From assembly GCF_016817355.1 (NCBI RefSeq), contig NZ_JADOTT010000004.1:248001-312000 (forward strand): 64,000 bases of DNA, written 5' to 3'. Each line of letters begins with the position of its first letter. The first letter of the stretch is position 1. The position numbers and the translations under genes were made by a program. This document shows positions 1 to 9,041 of this stretch, in pieces. The notes under the pieces were generated by a model. The model saw nothing but the letters and a program-made list of their open reading frames with translations. It was not told where the DNA came from and did not search any database. This DNA is from Maricaulis parjimensis (GTDB lineage: Bacteria > Pseudomonadota > Alphaproteobacteria > Caulobacterales > Maricaulaceae).

Positions 1-954
1 CCAGTTGAAGGACGGCGAGCAGTTATAGGCCATCATCTTGCCCGGATAGGCTTTCTGGATGGCTTCAGCGAAGCGCTTGGCCTCTTCCAGGTTCGGCTTG
101 GAGGTTTCCCACCACAGCAGGTCAGCCACTTTGGCATAGGCCAAGCCGCGCTTGATGCAGTGATCAACGCCAACGCCCTGCTTCAGACGGAAGAAGCCTT
201 CCGGCGTACGGCCAGCGTCGAAATCGATGAATTCATGATCGCGCTCATCGATGTCGGAATTGATCAGCGTGGCGGATTCAGCGTCGGTCCGGGCGACGGT
301 GATCGTGGAAACACCCATCACGTCAGCCGCCAGACGGGCTGCTGCCAGATTGCGCTCGTGCGCGGAGGTCGGGATGAGGACCTTGCCGCCCAAATGGCCG
401 CACTTCTTCTCTGCCGCGACCTGGTCTTCGAAGTGAACGCCCGAGGCGCCAGCTTCGATGAAGGCCTTCATGATCTCGAAGCAGTTCAGCGTACCGCCGA
501 AACCGGCTTCAGCGTCGGCCACGATCGGGGCGAACCAGTCACGGGTCGTCTTGCCGCTTTCGGACATTTCGATCTGGTCGGCGCGCTGGAGCGTGCGGTT
601 GATCTTCTTGGCCAGTTCCGGAGCGGAGTTCGCCGGATAGAGCGACTGGTCCGGATACATGGCACCAGCGGTATTGGCGTCGGCGGCAACCTGCCAACCG
701 GACAGGTAGATGGCTTTCAGGCCGGCGCGCACCATCTGCATCGCCTGGTTACCCGACAGGGCACCCAGCGCATTGATGTAGGGCTCGGTCTTCAGCAGGT
801 TCCACAGCTTCACGGCACCCTGTTCAGCGAGCGTGTGCTGGATCTGCACGGAGCCGCGCAGCTGCAGGACATCTTCCGGGGTGTAGGGGCGCTCGATGCC
901 ATCGAAGCGACCAGCCGGGGCGGAGGGAACCAGATCCGTGAATTTCGTCATCAT
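1..954 (-). CDS. aceA: Isocitrate lyase (partial, C-terminus beyond window)
   Basis: Glyoxylate-shunt enzyme that cleaves isocitrate to glyoxylate and succinate, needed for growth on acetate, fatty acids and other C2-yielding substrates. The minus-strand translation begins [16 protein letters not shown] and carries the catalytic KKCGH loop followed by LGGKVLIPT, plus the family stretch [12 protein letters not shown] further on. Two ATG codons stand in tandem (954 and 951), preceded by a GGGAG ribosome site at 957-963. About 318 residues lie in the window; the family is usually near 430, so roughly the last quarter is missing. It is divergent from a RamB/ScfR-type regulator, which fits control by acetate or acyl-CoA status. 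The beta-oxidation genes elsewhere in the window would feed this shunt. Confidence 0.95.
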   Translation of the reverse strand, partial: MMTKFTDLVPSAPAGRFDGIERPYTPEDVLQLRGSVQIQHTLAEQGAVKLWNLLKTEPYINALGALSGNQAMQMVRAGLKAIYLSGWQVAADANTAGAMYPDQSLYPANSAPELAKKINRTLQRADQIEMSESGKTTRDWFAPIVADAEAGFGGTLNCFEIMKAFIEAGASGVHFEDQVAAEKKCGHLGGKVLIPTSAHERNLAAARLAADVMGVSTITVARTDAESATLINSDIDERDHEFIDFDAGRTPEGFFRLKQGVGVDHCIKRGLAYAKVADLLWWETSKPNLEEAKRFAEAIQKAYPGKMMAYNCSPSFNW

Positions 955-1110
955 TTTTCTCCCTGACGGGTTTTTGAACTGACGCGGTATGCGTTGCGTC
1001 GAAACTGTCAAACGGCAGGGATGGTGTCGATACAGCTTTTCCTATAAAGAGGATCAGATGTATGATAATTACATTGTGTAGAAGTAACTCTGTAAATTTT
1101 GGTACAAATC
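955..1110. promoter_or_regulatory. Divergent aceA / regulator promoter region
   Basis: AT-rich 156-bp gap between two divergently transcribed genes. TATAAA (1043-1048) and TATGAT (1061-1066) are possible -10 elements for the plus-strand gene. An imperfect palindrome TTTGGTACAAA at 1098-1108 touches the start codon of the regulator and could be an autoregulatory site. RamB-type regulators are known in actinobacteria to bind TTTG/CAAA-type sites near glyoxylate genes; its use here is inference. Confidence 0.4.
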
Positions 1111-2541
1111 ATGAGTGAGAACCAGGCCCTAGAAAAAATCTTCGCCGGCGCCCGCCTGCGCCGCCTGCGGCGCGAGCGCGGCCTGACCCAGGCCGAAGCC
1201 GCCGAAGCCCTGGGCCTGTCCGCCAGCTATCTCAACCTGCTGGAACGCAATCAGCGCCCGGTCACGGCCCGCGTCCTTCTCTCACTCGCCGACGCTTTCG
1301 ATGTCGATGTGCGCGCCTTTGCCAATGAGAGCGACCGCCAGCTGATCGCCGATCTGCAGGAAGCGGCCGCGGACCCGGTCCTGTCCGGCATGGAAATGGA
1401 CCGGATGGAGCTGTCGGAATTTGCCGACGCCCAGCCGCGTGCGGCCGAAGCCTTTGCCCGCCTCTTCCACGCTTTCCGCGAAGTGAATGCCGCCACGGCG
1501 GACCTGGCCACACGCATGGCCGGCCCTGGCGCGACCTCCGGAGGACCGGGAGCCGTGCTGGAAAGCGTGCGGGACGCGCTGGATGCCCGTCAGAACCATT
1601 TCCCCGAACTGGAAGAGGCCGCAGAAGCCCTGAGTCAGCGGATCGGGCTGAAGCCCCGCAATCGTGATCGCATCCTGTCGGACTATCTGCAGAGCCAGCA
1701 CGGTTTCACCGTGCGTGTCCTGGACGAGGAGATCATGGCCGGCGCACGGCGCCGGCTGGATTTCCACGGACGCCGCCTCCTCCTGTCCGAGGCCCTGGCC
1801 CCTGGCTCACGCGCCTTCCACATGGCGGTGGTCCTCGCGACACTGGAACTGGGTGACACGCTGGATGCACTGACCGAGGCCGCCAAGCTGGAGGCCCCGG
1901 AAGCAAAGAAGCTCTACCGTGTTGGCCTGGCCAATTATTTCGCTGGCGCCGCCCACATGCCCTATGCCGCCTTCCTCAAGCATGCGGAAGAGACGCGCTA
2001 TGACATCATCCGCCTGCAACGGCGTTTCGAGGTTTCCTATGAACAGATCTGCCACCGGCTGACGACATTGCAGCGCCCCGGTGAGCGCGGTCTGCCCTTC
2101 TTCATGATCCGGGTGGATGCGGCGGGCAATGTCTCCAAACGCTTTGGCGGCGGCATCATGCCCTTTGCCCGCGCCGGCGGCGGCTGCCCGAAATGGAATC
2201 TCTATGACGCCCTGCGCACACCGGAACGCATCCTGGCCCAGCGGTTCGAATTGCCGGATGGCGCCTCCATGCTCTCCCTCGCCCGCGGCCAGGTCAGCGC
2301 CGCGCCGGCCGGCCAGCCGCCGGTGATCCACGCCATCGCCCTGGGCTGCGACTGGGAGCATGCCGGGCGCATTGTCCACGCCGACACAATCGCCGAGGCG
2401 GAAGCCGCACCGGTGGGAATTGCTTGCCGCCTCTGCGACCGGGAAAACTGCGCCCAGCGCGCCTTCCCGCCCATGAACCGCAAACTCGTCCTGGACGCCC
2501 ACATGCTGCGCGCCTCCCCCTACGCCTTCAACGAGGATTAG
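1111..2541 (+). CDS. RamB/ScfR-type short-chain fatty acyl transcriptional regulator (XRE HTH)
   Basis: DNA-binding regulator of the family that includes RamB and PrpC-type regulators of acetate and propionate metabolism. Residues about 8-60 form an XRE helix-turn-helix (RLRRERGLTQAEAAEALG). The middle is an IrrE/ImmA-like region in which the zinc HExxH motif is degenerate (RAFHMAVVLATLE), so peptidase activity is unlikely. The C-terminal third carries the family signature GCPKWNLYDAL and a cysteine cluster CRLCDRENCAQRAFPP. The ATG at 1111 was chosen over an upstream in-frame TTG at 1099; no strong ribosome site is visible. Its position back to back with isocitrate lyase suggests that gene is a target. 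Confidence 0.9.
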   Translation: MSENQALEKIFAGARLRRLRRERGLTQAEAAEALGLSASYLNLLERNQRPVTARVLLSLADAFDVDVRAFANESDRQLIADLQEAAADPVLSGMEMDRMELSEFADAQPRAAEAFARLFHAFREVNAATADLATRMAGPGATSGGPGAVLESVRDALDARQNHFPELEEAAEALSQRIGLKPRNRDRILSDYLQSQHGFTVRVLDEEIMAGARRRLDFHGRRLLLSEALAPGSRAFHMAVVLATLELGDTLDALTEAAKLEAPEAKKLYRVGLANYFAGAAHMPYAAFLKHAEETRYDIIRLQRRFEVSYEQICHRLTTLQRPGERGLPFFMIRVDAAGNVSKRFGGGIMPFARAGGGCPKWNLYDALRTPERILAQRFELPDGASMLSLARGQVSAAPAGQPPVIHAIALGCDWEHAGRIVHADTIAEAEAAPVGIACRLCDRENCAQRAFPPMNRKLVLDAHMLRASPYAFNED

Positions 2542-2548
2542 GCACAAA

Positions 2549-2574
2549 AAAGGGCTCCGCAAGCGGAGCCCTTT
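2549..2574. terminator. Bidirectional intrinsic terminator
   Basis: A perfect inverted repeat AGGGCTCCGC/GCGGAGCCCT (2551-2560 and 2563-2572), flanked by A residues on the left and TTT on the right. It lies between convergent genes and can serve both. Confidence 0.85.
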
Positions 2575-2615
2575 CCTGTTCTGACAGAGCGCGCAACCCG
2601 GTGCGCTGCCCTGCC

Positions 2616-3707
2616 CTATTCGGCGTGACCTGCCACAGCCTGGACATAGGCGGTACGGACATCCTGGTGCTTGACCAGGTCGAGTTCCTTGGCGATTTCC
2701 TCGTCCTGCTTGGCCAGGACATCGAGATCCTGGTCGGCATAGTGGAGCACGCCCATATCGGCATAGGCCTTCTGGATCTTCGGACCCCACAGGCCGATAT
2801 CCTTCACCACCGGCACGATGCGCTGGAAGAGGAGTGTGCGGAAGAGCTTGTTCATCTCGGAGTTTTCCGCCCACTCGATGCATTCCTCGACCGGCAGGCC
2901 CATGACTTCATAGACTTCCCGGGCCTGGAAGCGGTCGCGCATGTGATAGCAGGCCTCGACCAGGAATTCCTCGCGCTCATCGCGCTCGGCCTGGGTCAGG
3001 TGCGGATAATAGTCACGCAGGGACAGACGACCGAAGGCCACATGGCGGGCCTCGTCTTCCATCACATAGGCATTGACCATTTTGGCCAGCGGGTTCTGGG
3101 CCAGGTCGCGGATCGTACCGAAAGCGGCCAGAGCCAGACCTTCAATGACGACCTGCATGGCCAGATAGGTGAAGTCCCAGCGGCTATCGCGCAGGGCCTC
3201 ATCGACCAATTGACGCAGCGGTTCGGTCATCGGATAGGCGACGCCGAACTTCTTCATGAGATTCTTGTAGGCCTCGACATGGCGGGCCTCGTCCATCACC
3301 TGGGTGGCTGCGTAGAATTTGGCGTCCAGATCCGGCACCGATTCCACGATTTTGGCAGCACAGATCAAGGCCGCCTGCTCACCCTGCATGAATTGGGAGA
3401 TGTTCCAGGACTGGGCGTGACGGCGGAACTCGATGCGTTCCTTCTTCGTCATCTTGTCCCACATGGGAGAGCCGTGCAGCGCAATACCTTCATCGGGCAG
3501 CTGCATCGGATTCTCGAAATCGAGCTCGAGCGTCCAGTCGATCCGGTTGACCGCATCCCACTGCATGTCCTTGCCCTTTTGGTACAAGTGCATGAGCGTG
3601 GACCGGCCTTCGTCATATTCGAAATCGAAGGTGGCGTCGAATTGCTGCGGGATCGACCAGTGCTTGTCGATGTCCGGCATCGGATAGAGTTCGCGAAGCG
3701 ATGCCAT
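2616..3707 (-). CDS. Ferritin-like di-iron carboxylate protein
   Basis: Predicted four-helix ferritin-like protein with a carboxylate-bridged di-iron site, of the kind found in ribonucleotide reductase R2 and in di-iron oxygenases. The six-ligand pattern is complete: Glu at about 110 (FMQGEQ), DEARHV at 139-144 (Glu140, His143), Glu189 (VVIEG) and EDEARHV at 217-223 (Glu219, His222). Substrate is unknown. The ATG at 3707 (MASLRELYP) is preceded by GGGGAGGAA nine bases away, which is better than extending to 3770. The upstream gap to the LOG gene holds two TGAAC-type palindromes, so this gene probably has its own regulated promoter. It could be a fatty-acid or aromatic N/C-oxygenase; no reductase lies beside it. 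Confidence 0.8.
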   Translation of the reverse strand: MASLRELYPMPDIDKHWSIPQQFDATFDFEYDEGRSTLMHLYQKGKDMQWDAVNRIDWTLELDFENPMQLPDEGIALHGSPMWDKMTKKERIEFRRHAQSWNISQFMQGEQAALICAAKIVESVPDLDAKFYAATQVMDEARHVEAYKNLMKKFGVAYPMTEPLRQLVDEALRDSRWDFTYLAMQVVIEGLALAAFGTIRDLAQNPLAKMVNAYVMEDEARHVAFGRLSLRDYYPHLTQAERDEREEFLVEACYHMRDRFQAREVYEVMGLPVEECIEWAENSEMNKLFRTLLFQRIVPVVKDIGLWGPKIQKAYADMGVLHYADQDLDVLAKQDEEIAKELDLVKHQDVRTAYVQAVAGHAE

Positions 3708-3762
3708 GGCGCTATTCCTCCCCAGGGGCGACCAATCGTTGTCAGGATGAACTTGTTCTTTG

Positions 3763-3777
3763 GTGAACAATGTTCAC
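3763..3777. promoter_or_regulatory. Palindromic operator candidate GTGAAC-N3-GTTCAC
   Basis: Perfect 6-bp arms with a 3-nt spacer (AAT), 56 bp upstream of the di-iron gene start. A second looser copy, GAAC-TT-GTTC, lies next to it at 3749-3758. The 11-bp core is the exact reverse complement of the core at 21009-21018 and its flanks. Confidence 0.6.
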
Positions 3778-3841
3778 ATTCACAACGTGATTCAAAATCG
3801 CTCGCTTGGCAAGGGAAAACCGACAAATGTGATGAATGTAA

Positions 3842-3854
3842 CGAACAGCGTTCG
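3842..3854. promoter_or_regulatory. Palindromic operator candidate CGAAC-AGC-GTTCG
   Basis: Perfect 5-bp arms, 3-nt spacer, in the same gap upstream of the di-iron gene. Its core GAACAGCGTTC is identical to the one in front of the serine hydrolase operon at 9128-9138. Confidence 0.55.
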
Positions 3855-3855
3855 C

Positions 3856-4680
3856 TTAAAGCCGCCCACCGGGACAATGCAGCGCGTGTTCACACAGCTC
3901 ATCCGTGATGTATTTGAAGGCTTCATCGACACTGTCGGTCTTCACCATCAGCTCGACATCCTCCGGACTGATCGTGCCGAACTCGACCATCGCCTCAAAA
4001 TTCATCACCTTGTCCCAGAACTCCCGCCCGAACAGGATGATCGGCAGGCGTTTGCGCATTTTGCGGGTCTGAAGAAGCGTCAGTGCTTCGAACAATTCAT
4101 CCATCGTCCCGAACCCGCCCGGCATCAGCACCAGCGCCTTGGCCAGGTAGAGGAACCAGAATTTGCGCGTGAAGAAATAGTGGAATTCCAGGCTCAAGGC
4201 CCGCGTCACCCAGGGATTATTCCCCACTTCAAACGGCAGGGAAATGCCCAGGCCGACATTCTCGCCCTGCGCTTCGGAGGCCCCGCGATTGGCGGCTTCC
4301 ATGATGCCCGGACCACCGCCCGTGCAGATCACGAAACGCCGGCCGCTTTCATCGCGCAAATCCTTGGACCATTGGGTCAGCCGATTGGCCAGTTCGCGCG
4401 TGGCTTCATAGTATTTGGACATCTCGACACGGCGCTTGGCCGCCTCGACGTCCCCACCCTCTTTCTCACAGGCTGCGAGTGCTTCCTCGGCCTCTTCGCG
4501 CGACAGGATGCGGGCGGATCCGTAAAACAGGATCGTGTCCTGGATGCCGTATTCCTCGAATCGCGTCTGCGGCTCGATATATTCCGCCAGCATGCGCACC
4601 GGGCGCGCTTCCGGGGAATTCATGAAAGCCTCGTCCTTATAGGCCTTCGGCGGGAATTGCTGGGGTGGTTTTTTCGACAT
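3856..4680 (-). CDS. LOG-family protein (TIGR00730-type Rossmann fold)
   Basis: Member of the LOG family, whose characterised members are cytokinin-riboside 5'-monophosphate phosphoribohydrolases and related nucleotide hydrolases. The family signatures are present: GGGPGIMEAANRG near residue 121 and PGGFGTMDELFEAL near residue 187, with the catalytic Glu of the PGGxGTxxE motif. At 274 residues it is longer than the compact (about 190 residue) LOG proteins, with an N-terminal extension, as is common in proteobacterial versions. The start at 4680 (MSKKPPQQF) has only a weak ribosome site. Physiological role is unclear; general nucleotide salvage is the cautious reading. Confidence 0.85.
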   Translation of the reverse strand: MSKKPPQQFPPKAYKDEAFMNSPEARPVRMLAEYIEPQTRFEEYGIQDTILFYGSARILSREEAEEALAACEKEGGDVEAAKRRVEMSKYYEATRELANRLTQWSKDLRDESGRRFVICTGGGPGIMEAANRGASEAQGENVGLGISLPFEVGNNPWVTRALSLEFHYFFTRKFWFLYLAKALVLMPGGFGTMDELFEALTLLQTRKMRKRLPIILFGREFWDKVMNFEAMVEFGTISPEDVELMVKTDSVDEAFKYITDELCEHALHCPGGRL

Positions 4681-4759
4681 GGCTCGACCGGTTGAAATCT
4701 GGACGGCCAGCCACCCTGCGCTCTTTAAGCGCGTGACGCAACAGATTGAGACCTAAGGC

Positions 4760-5695
4760 TTACTCGGCCGCCTCGGGGGCAGGCGCCGCCGTCTCCTGGC
4801 GCGCCTTCCAGCGATCGAGAATCTGCTTCGATGTGGCACGGGATCCATCGGGAGACCAGCCGGGCGGTGCCAGCAGGTACATCAACGCATCCCTGGGGTT
4901 CTTGGCCGTCGCCATGTCTTTCACGATCCCCCACCATTCATGCAGGCTGATCTTGATCGGATTGTAGGTGCCCAGGTTTTTCACGATCCCGTAGCGGCAG
5001 GCCTCCTCGTCCAGCTCCGGCTGGAAGGTGCCGAACATCTTGTCCCAGATGATGAAGACACCGGCATAGTTCCGGTCGAGATAGAGCGGATTGGTGGCGT
5101 GGTGGACGCGGTGGTGCGAAGGCGTGTTCATCACGGCCTCAAACCAGGGCGGCATTTTCCGGATCGCCTCGGTGTGGATCCAGAACTGGTAGATCAGGTT
5201 CAAGGAGCCAACAAAGGCGACCATGGCCGGATGGAAACCGATGAAGATCAGGGTCGAACCCAGCCAGAGGAATTTCAGCGTCAGCGGGCTCAGCCAGGGC
5301 TGCCTCAACGCCGTGGTCAGATTGTAGTGCTGGGAGGAGTGGTGGACGACGTGATCCGCCCAGAACCAGCGCACGGTGTGCGCCCAGCGGTGCGACCAGT
5401 AATACAGGAAATCATCCAGCACGAAGGCCAGGATCCACGCCCACCAGGCAAACCCGATCGTGGTCAGCCGGTGTTCATAGACAAAGACGGCCCACAGGCC
5501 GATCGCGCCGCCGAAGATCACGCCGGACACGGTATTGCCGAACCCCATCATCAGGCTGGCGGCGCTGTCATGCGCCTCGAAGCGCGCCTTGCCGGTCATG
5601 CGCGAGAACAGCATCTCGGCGAACACCGAGAGCACGAAAAAGGGAATGGCGATCCAGACCGGATCGAAATTCTCGACGAAGGCGGGCGCGTCCAT
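4760..5695 (-). CDS. Sterol desaturase / fatty acid hydroxylase superfamily membrane protein
   Basis: Integral membrane di-iron hydroxylase of the sterol desaturase family, which inserts oxygen into or desaturates lipid substrates. The three histidine boxes are visible: HRWAH near residue 103, HHSSQH near 117 and HHRVHH near 195. Several hydrophobic segments (residues about 12-30, 50-70, 82-97, 140-165) anchor it. It starts 3 bp after the stop of the upstream small membrane gene, so the two are cotranscribed. Substrate cannot be read from sequence; sterols, hopanoids, carotenoids or alkyl lipids are possible. A Pro/Ala-rich tail ends the protein. Confidence 0.88.
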   Translation of the reverse strand: MDAPAFVENFDPVWIAIPFFVLSVFAEMLFSRMTGKARFEAHDSAASLMMGFGNTVSGVIFGGAIGLWAVFVYEHRLTTIGFAWWAWILAFVLDDFLYYWSHRWAHTVRWFWADHVVHHSSQHYNLTTALRQPWLSPLTLKFLWLGSTLIFIGFHPAMVAFVGSLNLIYQFWIHTEAIRKMPPWFEAVMNTPSHHRVHHATNPLYLDRNYAGVFIIWDKMFGTFQPELDEEACRYGIVKNLGTYNPIKISLHEWWGIVKDMATAKNPRDALMYLLAPPGWSPDGSRATSKQILDRWKARQETAAPAPEAAE

Positions 5696-5698
5696 ATC

Positions 5699-6112
5699 CT
5701 ACCCCTGCAGGGTTTCCAGCCGGCCGGCCCATTTACGGGCCTGTTCGGGCGTCTCGAAAGCAAGGCGCGCCGGCGCAAAGGTGAAATCATTGAGTTTGAG
5801 AGCAATCTCGCTGCCCTCGGTCGCCACGGATTTGACGATGCCGGGTTCCAGATAGCGGATCACGAAATCGCTGCCCCGGGCCACCAGCATGGCCAGACGC
5901 GGTTGGGTCGCGTCGGAGACCAGGGCACTGCGCCCGTCGGGGGCCATTTCCCCCTCGCCGGCTTCAAACCCGACCGAGTCGGTATCCAGACGCGCGATCG
6001 CGTCATCCAGACTGTCCAGCTTGGCGGGCGTGTAGAGCCCCAGCCAGGCATTGACCGCCACCATGGCGGAAATCCCGACAACAGAGCCCAGCAGGACCCA
6101 GAGAATGAGCAT
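5699..6112 (-). CDS. Small membrane-anchored protein of unknown function
   Basis: Not recognised. The protein of about 137 residues starts with a single hydrophobic segment (MLILWVLLGSVVGISAMVA) followed by a soluble alpha/beta-looking domain. ATG 6112 was preferred because GAGG lies 11 bases upstream; an in-frame TTG at 6142 would add ten residues. It is the first gene of a two-gene unit with the sterol-desaturase-type hydroxylase, 3 bp apart, so an accessory role for that enzyme is possible but unproven. Confidence 0.65.
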   Translation of the reverse strand: MLILWVLLGSVVGISAMVAVNAWLGLYTPAKLDSLDDAIARLDTDSVGFEAGEGEMAPDGRSALVSDATQPRLAMLVARGSDFVIRYLEPGIVKSVATEGSEIALKLNDFTFAPARLAFETPEQARKWAGRLETLQG

Positions 6113-6150
6113 GTTGGTATCCGCCTCAGAAACGACAGCCAAAACAACAA

Positions 6151-6178
6151 CGGGCGAAGGCTAACCTGCCTTCGCCCG
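6151..6178 (-). terminator. Intrinsic terminator of the TonB receptor gene
   Basis: Perfect 10-bp stem CGGGCGAAGG/CCTTCGCCCG with an 8-nt loop. Read on the minus strand it is followed by TTGTTGTTTTGG, a T-rich tail. It stands between the receptor stop and the next minus-strand gene. Confidence 0.85.
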
Positions 6179-6194
6179 CCGTCAATGTCATTTT

Positions 6195-6207
6195 TGAACG
6201 ATGTTCA
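6195..6207. promoter_or_regulatory. Palindromic operator candidate TGAAC-GAT-GTTCA
   Basis: Perfect 5-bp arms, 3-nt spacer, abutting the receptor stop codon and 82 bp upstream of the small membrane gene/hydroxylase unit. A terminator lies between it and that unit, so its effect on the downstream genes is uncertain. Confidence 0.5.
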
Positions 6208-8916
6208 CTAGCCGCGGATGCGGAGCGTCACGCCATAGGTCTGCGGGTCGCCCGGATAGACATTGTAGGACGTACCCAGATAACCGACCGACGGGAAACC
6301 ACCCTTGGTGTAGTCCTCATCGGTGATGTTGCGGCTCCACAGCTGCAGGGCCCAGCTGTCCGTATCGCTGCCGATCGTGACCGACGCGTTGAACAGGGTG
6401 AAGGCATCCTGCATCGCGAACGGACGCGGATCCTGCGAGGTGGTGTGCAGGAATTCGGAGACATAGGTCGCCTCACCGCGCCAGTCGATTTCCCAGCCAT
6501 TGGACAGGGGCATCGTATAGGTGGCGGTCAGGGCGCCGACGAGTTCCGAATTGCCGCGATCACGACCGGTCAGGTCGTTGAACAGCGCGGTCACACCGGC
6601 ATCATTGGTCCGCTCATTGCCCAGTTCGCAGAGGGCGAAGTTCGGATCACCCGCAGCCCACACGCCAACACCGCCGAACCCGTCCGGGCACGGGGCGAAT
6701 TCATAATCGCCATAGGAGCTGTCGAACAGGTAGGTGAAACCACCCGTGAAGAGCAGATTGTCGACCGGCGACCACTGGCCTTCGAATTCGATACCGGACA
6801 CATCAATCGAACCGGCATTTTCAAGCGCGAAGCCATTACCGACGAAATTATTGGTCTGGAAGTCTTCGATGGTCTGGTTGAAATAGGCCACCGCATAGAC
6901 AAAACGATTATCGAAGAGCGTGCCCTTGGCACCGATTTCGAAGCTCTCGGAAATCTCTTCCTCAAACTCGAACACACCGGTAAAGGCCGCATTGGTCGAG
7001 ACGTTGAAACCGCCCGGCTTGAAGCCCGTTGCGTAGGACGCATACAGGTTCAGCTCGTCCGACACGTCATAGGACAGGATGATATTGCCCGAGAAGTTCG
7101 TGTCGTTCCGCGAGGTCGGGAAGTTGCCCGCATTGACCGGCGGGAAGTTCTGGAAGGCCGTGAAGCCCAGCAACGGGTTCAGCGCCGTACCGGCGAAAAT
7201 GGCCGGGAGCGGGCTGGTCGGGTCGATCGGGGACCCGTCCGGATACAGCGTCAGGCCCTGGCCCAGAAGCAGGGTCGGAACCAGATAGGCACAGGCATCA
7301 CCGCCCACGATCGGGAACAGGCCCGGATCACAGGTCGCCGGCGAAACCAGACGCAGGTCCTGGCCCAGATCCACGAAGGAGAAGGCCGAGAGCGGATCCG
7401 GCTGGTCGATGGAGGTCACCATCTCCTTGCTTTCATCCGAGTAACGGCCACCCACGGTCAGGGTGAACTGGTCCGTGAAGTGGAAGTCGAGCTGACCGAA
7501 GACCGACCAGGCTTCGGTGTCGTACTGGTATTGCTCGGAGATCAGGCCATGGCTGGTCGCCACGAAACCTTCAGCCGGGACACCCGGCAGAGCGGCATTG
7601 CCCGACGGCAGCGGCACGAAATTGCCGACACCGGCCGCCGCATTCATGTTCAGGAAGATCTCGAGCAGGCTCACACCACCCGTACCGGCCGGCAGGCCCA
7701 GGCCTGCAACGATCGGTGCGACCGACGGCGCGGACGCGGCGTCGAAGAAGGTGCGGGCATCGGCGCCGTAGGGCGTCGTGTTCGCGAAGTTCAGATCATT
7801 GCGGTAGTAGAAGGCACCGCCCATCCAGTCCATGAAGTTGTCGCCCGTGGAGGTCACGCGGAACTCCTGGGTGAAGCTTTCATAGCTGTTCATGATGTTG
7901 CGAATGCTGACCAGGTCGAGATCGGAGAAGTCCGCGTCGAAATTCTGGTCTTCATCATAGGTGCGGAAAGCCGTGATCGAGGTCAGGGTGAAGGCATCGA
8001 AATCATGGTTGATTTCAGCCGAGATACCCTGGGTCACGAGCTGCGTGTTCAGGTCGCCGTCAATGGCGATACGGTCGCCACCATCCGGATCGGCCGGAAC
8101 CGCGGTACCGCCCAGGCCCACCAGGGCGCCGAGGTCGATCGGGTCGTAATAGCCAAACGGCGCCGCGCAGCAATTCTCATCGATATTGCCATAGTCGGCG
8201 ATGATGCGGACTTCCGTGGCATCGCCCGGATTCCACAGCAGCTGACCGCGCCAGGAGTGACGGGCGCGATTATTGGCCATGCGGCCGTCTTCGATTTCGA
8301 TATAGCCGTCATTCTGGTGCATCGTGCCGTCAAGACGGATCGCCATCGTGTCATTCAGCGGGCCGGTGACGGAGGCGCGCGCCAGACGCATGCCGTAATT
8401 GCCGGCGCTGATCTCACCGACATAGCCGAATTCGAATTCCGGCTCCTGCGTGATCACGGAGACCACGCCGGCCGGCGTATTGCGGCCGAACAGGGTGGAT
8501 TGCGGGCCACGGATCACTTCGACGCGCTCAACCGACAGGAGGTCGTTGATCGCGGAACCGGAGCGCGGACGGTAGACACCGTCGATGAACACGCCGACAG
8601 ACGGTTCCAGACCCGGGTTGAAGCTCGACGTACCAATGCCGCGCAGATTGAATTCCGTATTGGTGGAGGTCGCGAATTCCGAAACGCGCAGCGAGGGGAC
8701 CAGGGTCTGCAGGTCAGCCGCATCGCGGATCTGGGATTGCTCGATCTGTTCGCCCGTTACAGCAGCCACCGATACCGGGGTGTCCTGCAGGGTCTGCTCA
8801 CGCTTCTGCGCCGTCACGGTGATGACGTCGACTTGCGCCATTGCACTGGTGGCCCCGATAAGACCAGCCAGAATTGCGGTCGTACCCAGCACGGCCGCCT
8901 TGTTGAATTTACTCAT
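6208..8916 (-). CDS. TonB-dependent outer-membrane receptor
   Basis: Outer-membrane beta-barrel that imports a ligand using TonB energy. The 902-residue protein has a signal peptide ending at ATSAMAQ, a TonB box (DVITVTAQKRE) just after the cleavage site, a plug domain with LQTLVPSLRV and VERVEVIRGPQSTLFGRN, and a long barrel. ATG 8916 (MSKFNKA) has GGGGAGAAA upstream; the 23-codon extension to 8985 is not needed. Receptors of this style in marine alphaproteobacteria are often linked to catabolic islands rather than to siderophores. Neighbouring lipid and alcohol enzymes support an organic substrate here, but the ligand is unknown. Confidence 0.93.
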   Translation of the reverse strand: MSKFNKAAVLGTTAILAGLIGATSAMAQVDVITVTAQKREQTLQDTPVSVAAVTGEQIEQSQIRDAADLQTLVPSLRVSEFATSTNTEFNLRGIGTSSFNPGLEPSVGVFIDGVYRPRSGSAINDLLSVERVEVIRGPQSTLFGRNTPAGVVSVITQEPEFEFGYVGEISAGNYGMRLARASVTGPLNDTMAIRLDGTMHQNDGYIEIEDGRMANNRARHSWRGQLLWNPGDATEVRIIADYGNIDENCCAAPFGYYDPIDLGALVGLGGTAVPADPDGGDRIAIDGDLNTQLVTQGISAEINHDFDAFTLTSITAFRTYDEDQNFDADFSDLDLVSIRNIMNSYESFTQEFRVTSTGDNFMDWMGGAFYYRNDLNFANTTPYGADARTFFDAASAPSVAPIVAGLGLPAGTGGVSLLEIFLNMNAAAGVGNFVPLPSGNAALPGVPAEGFVATSHGLISEQYQYDTEAWSVFGQLDFHFTDQFTLTVGGRYSDESKEMVTSIDQPDPLSAFSFVDLGQDLRLVSPATCDPGLFPIVGGDACAYLVPTLLLGQGLTLYPDGSPIDPTSPLPAIFAGTALNPLLGFTAFQNFPPVNAGNFPTSRNDTNFSGNIILSYDVSDELNLYASYATGFKPGGFNVSTNAAFTGVFEFEEEISESFEIGAKGTLFDNRFVYAVAYFNQTIEDFQTNNFVGNGFALENAGSIDVSGIEFEGQWSPVDNLLFTGGFTYLFDSSYGDYEFAPCPDGFGGVGVWAAGDPNFALCELGNERTNDAGVTALFNDLTGRDRGNSELVGALTATYTMPLSNGWEIDWRGEATYVSEFLHTTSQDPRPFAMQDAFTLFNASVTIGSDTDSWALQLWSRNITDEDYTKGGFPSVGYLGTSYNVYPGDPQTYGVTLRIRG

Positions 8917-9041
8917 GGATTTCTCCCCTCTAAACGCGGGTTTTTTTTGCCAACCGTTCCGCGTTGGTATCCGATATATGAACACCGCTCGCGGAAATTG
9001 TCAGCCGCTTTATCCCAAATCCCGAAAAAACCCGGCCTATT

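Noticed and set aside
160-966. Plus-strand 268-residue open frame opposite isocitrate lyase
   Set aside because: It runs antisense to a clearly conserved gene and has no domain or ribosome site; it is a codon-bias shadow.
8979-8991. TGAACACCGCTCG near the TonB receptor start as another operator copy
   Set aside because: Only the left arm fits; two mismatches in the right arm make it too weak to list with the others.
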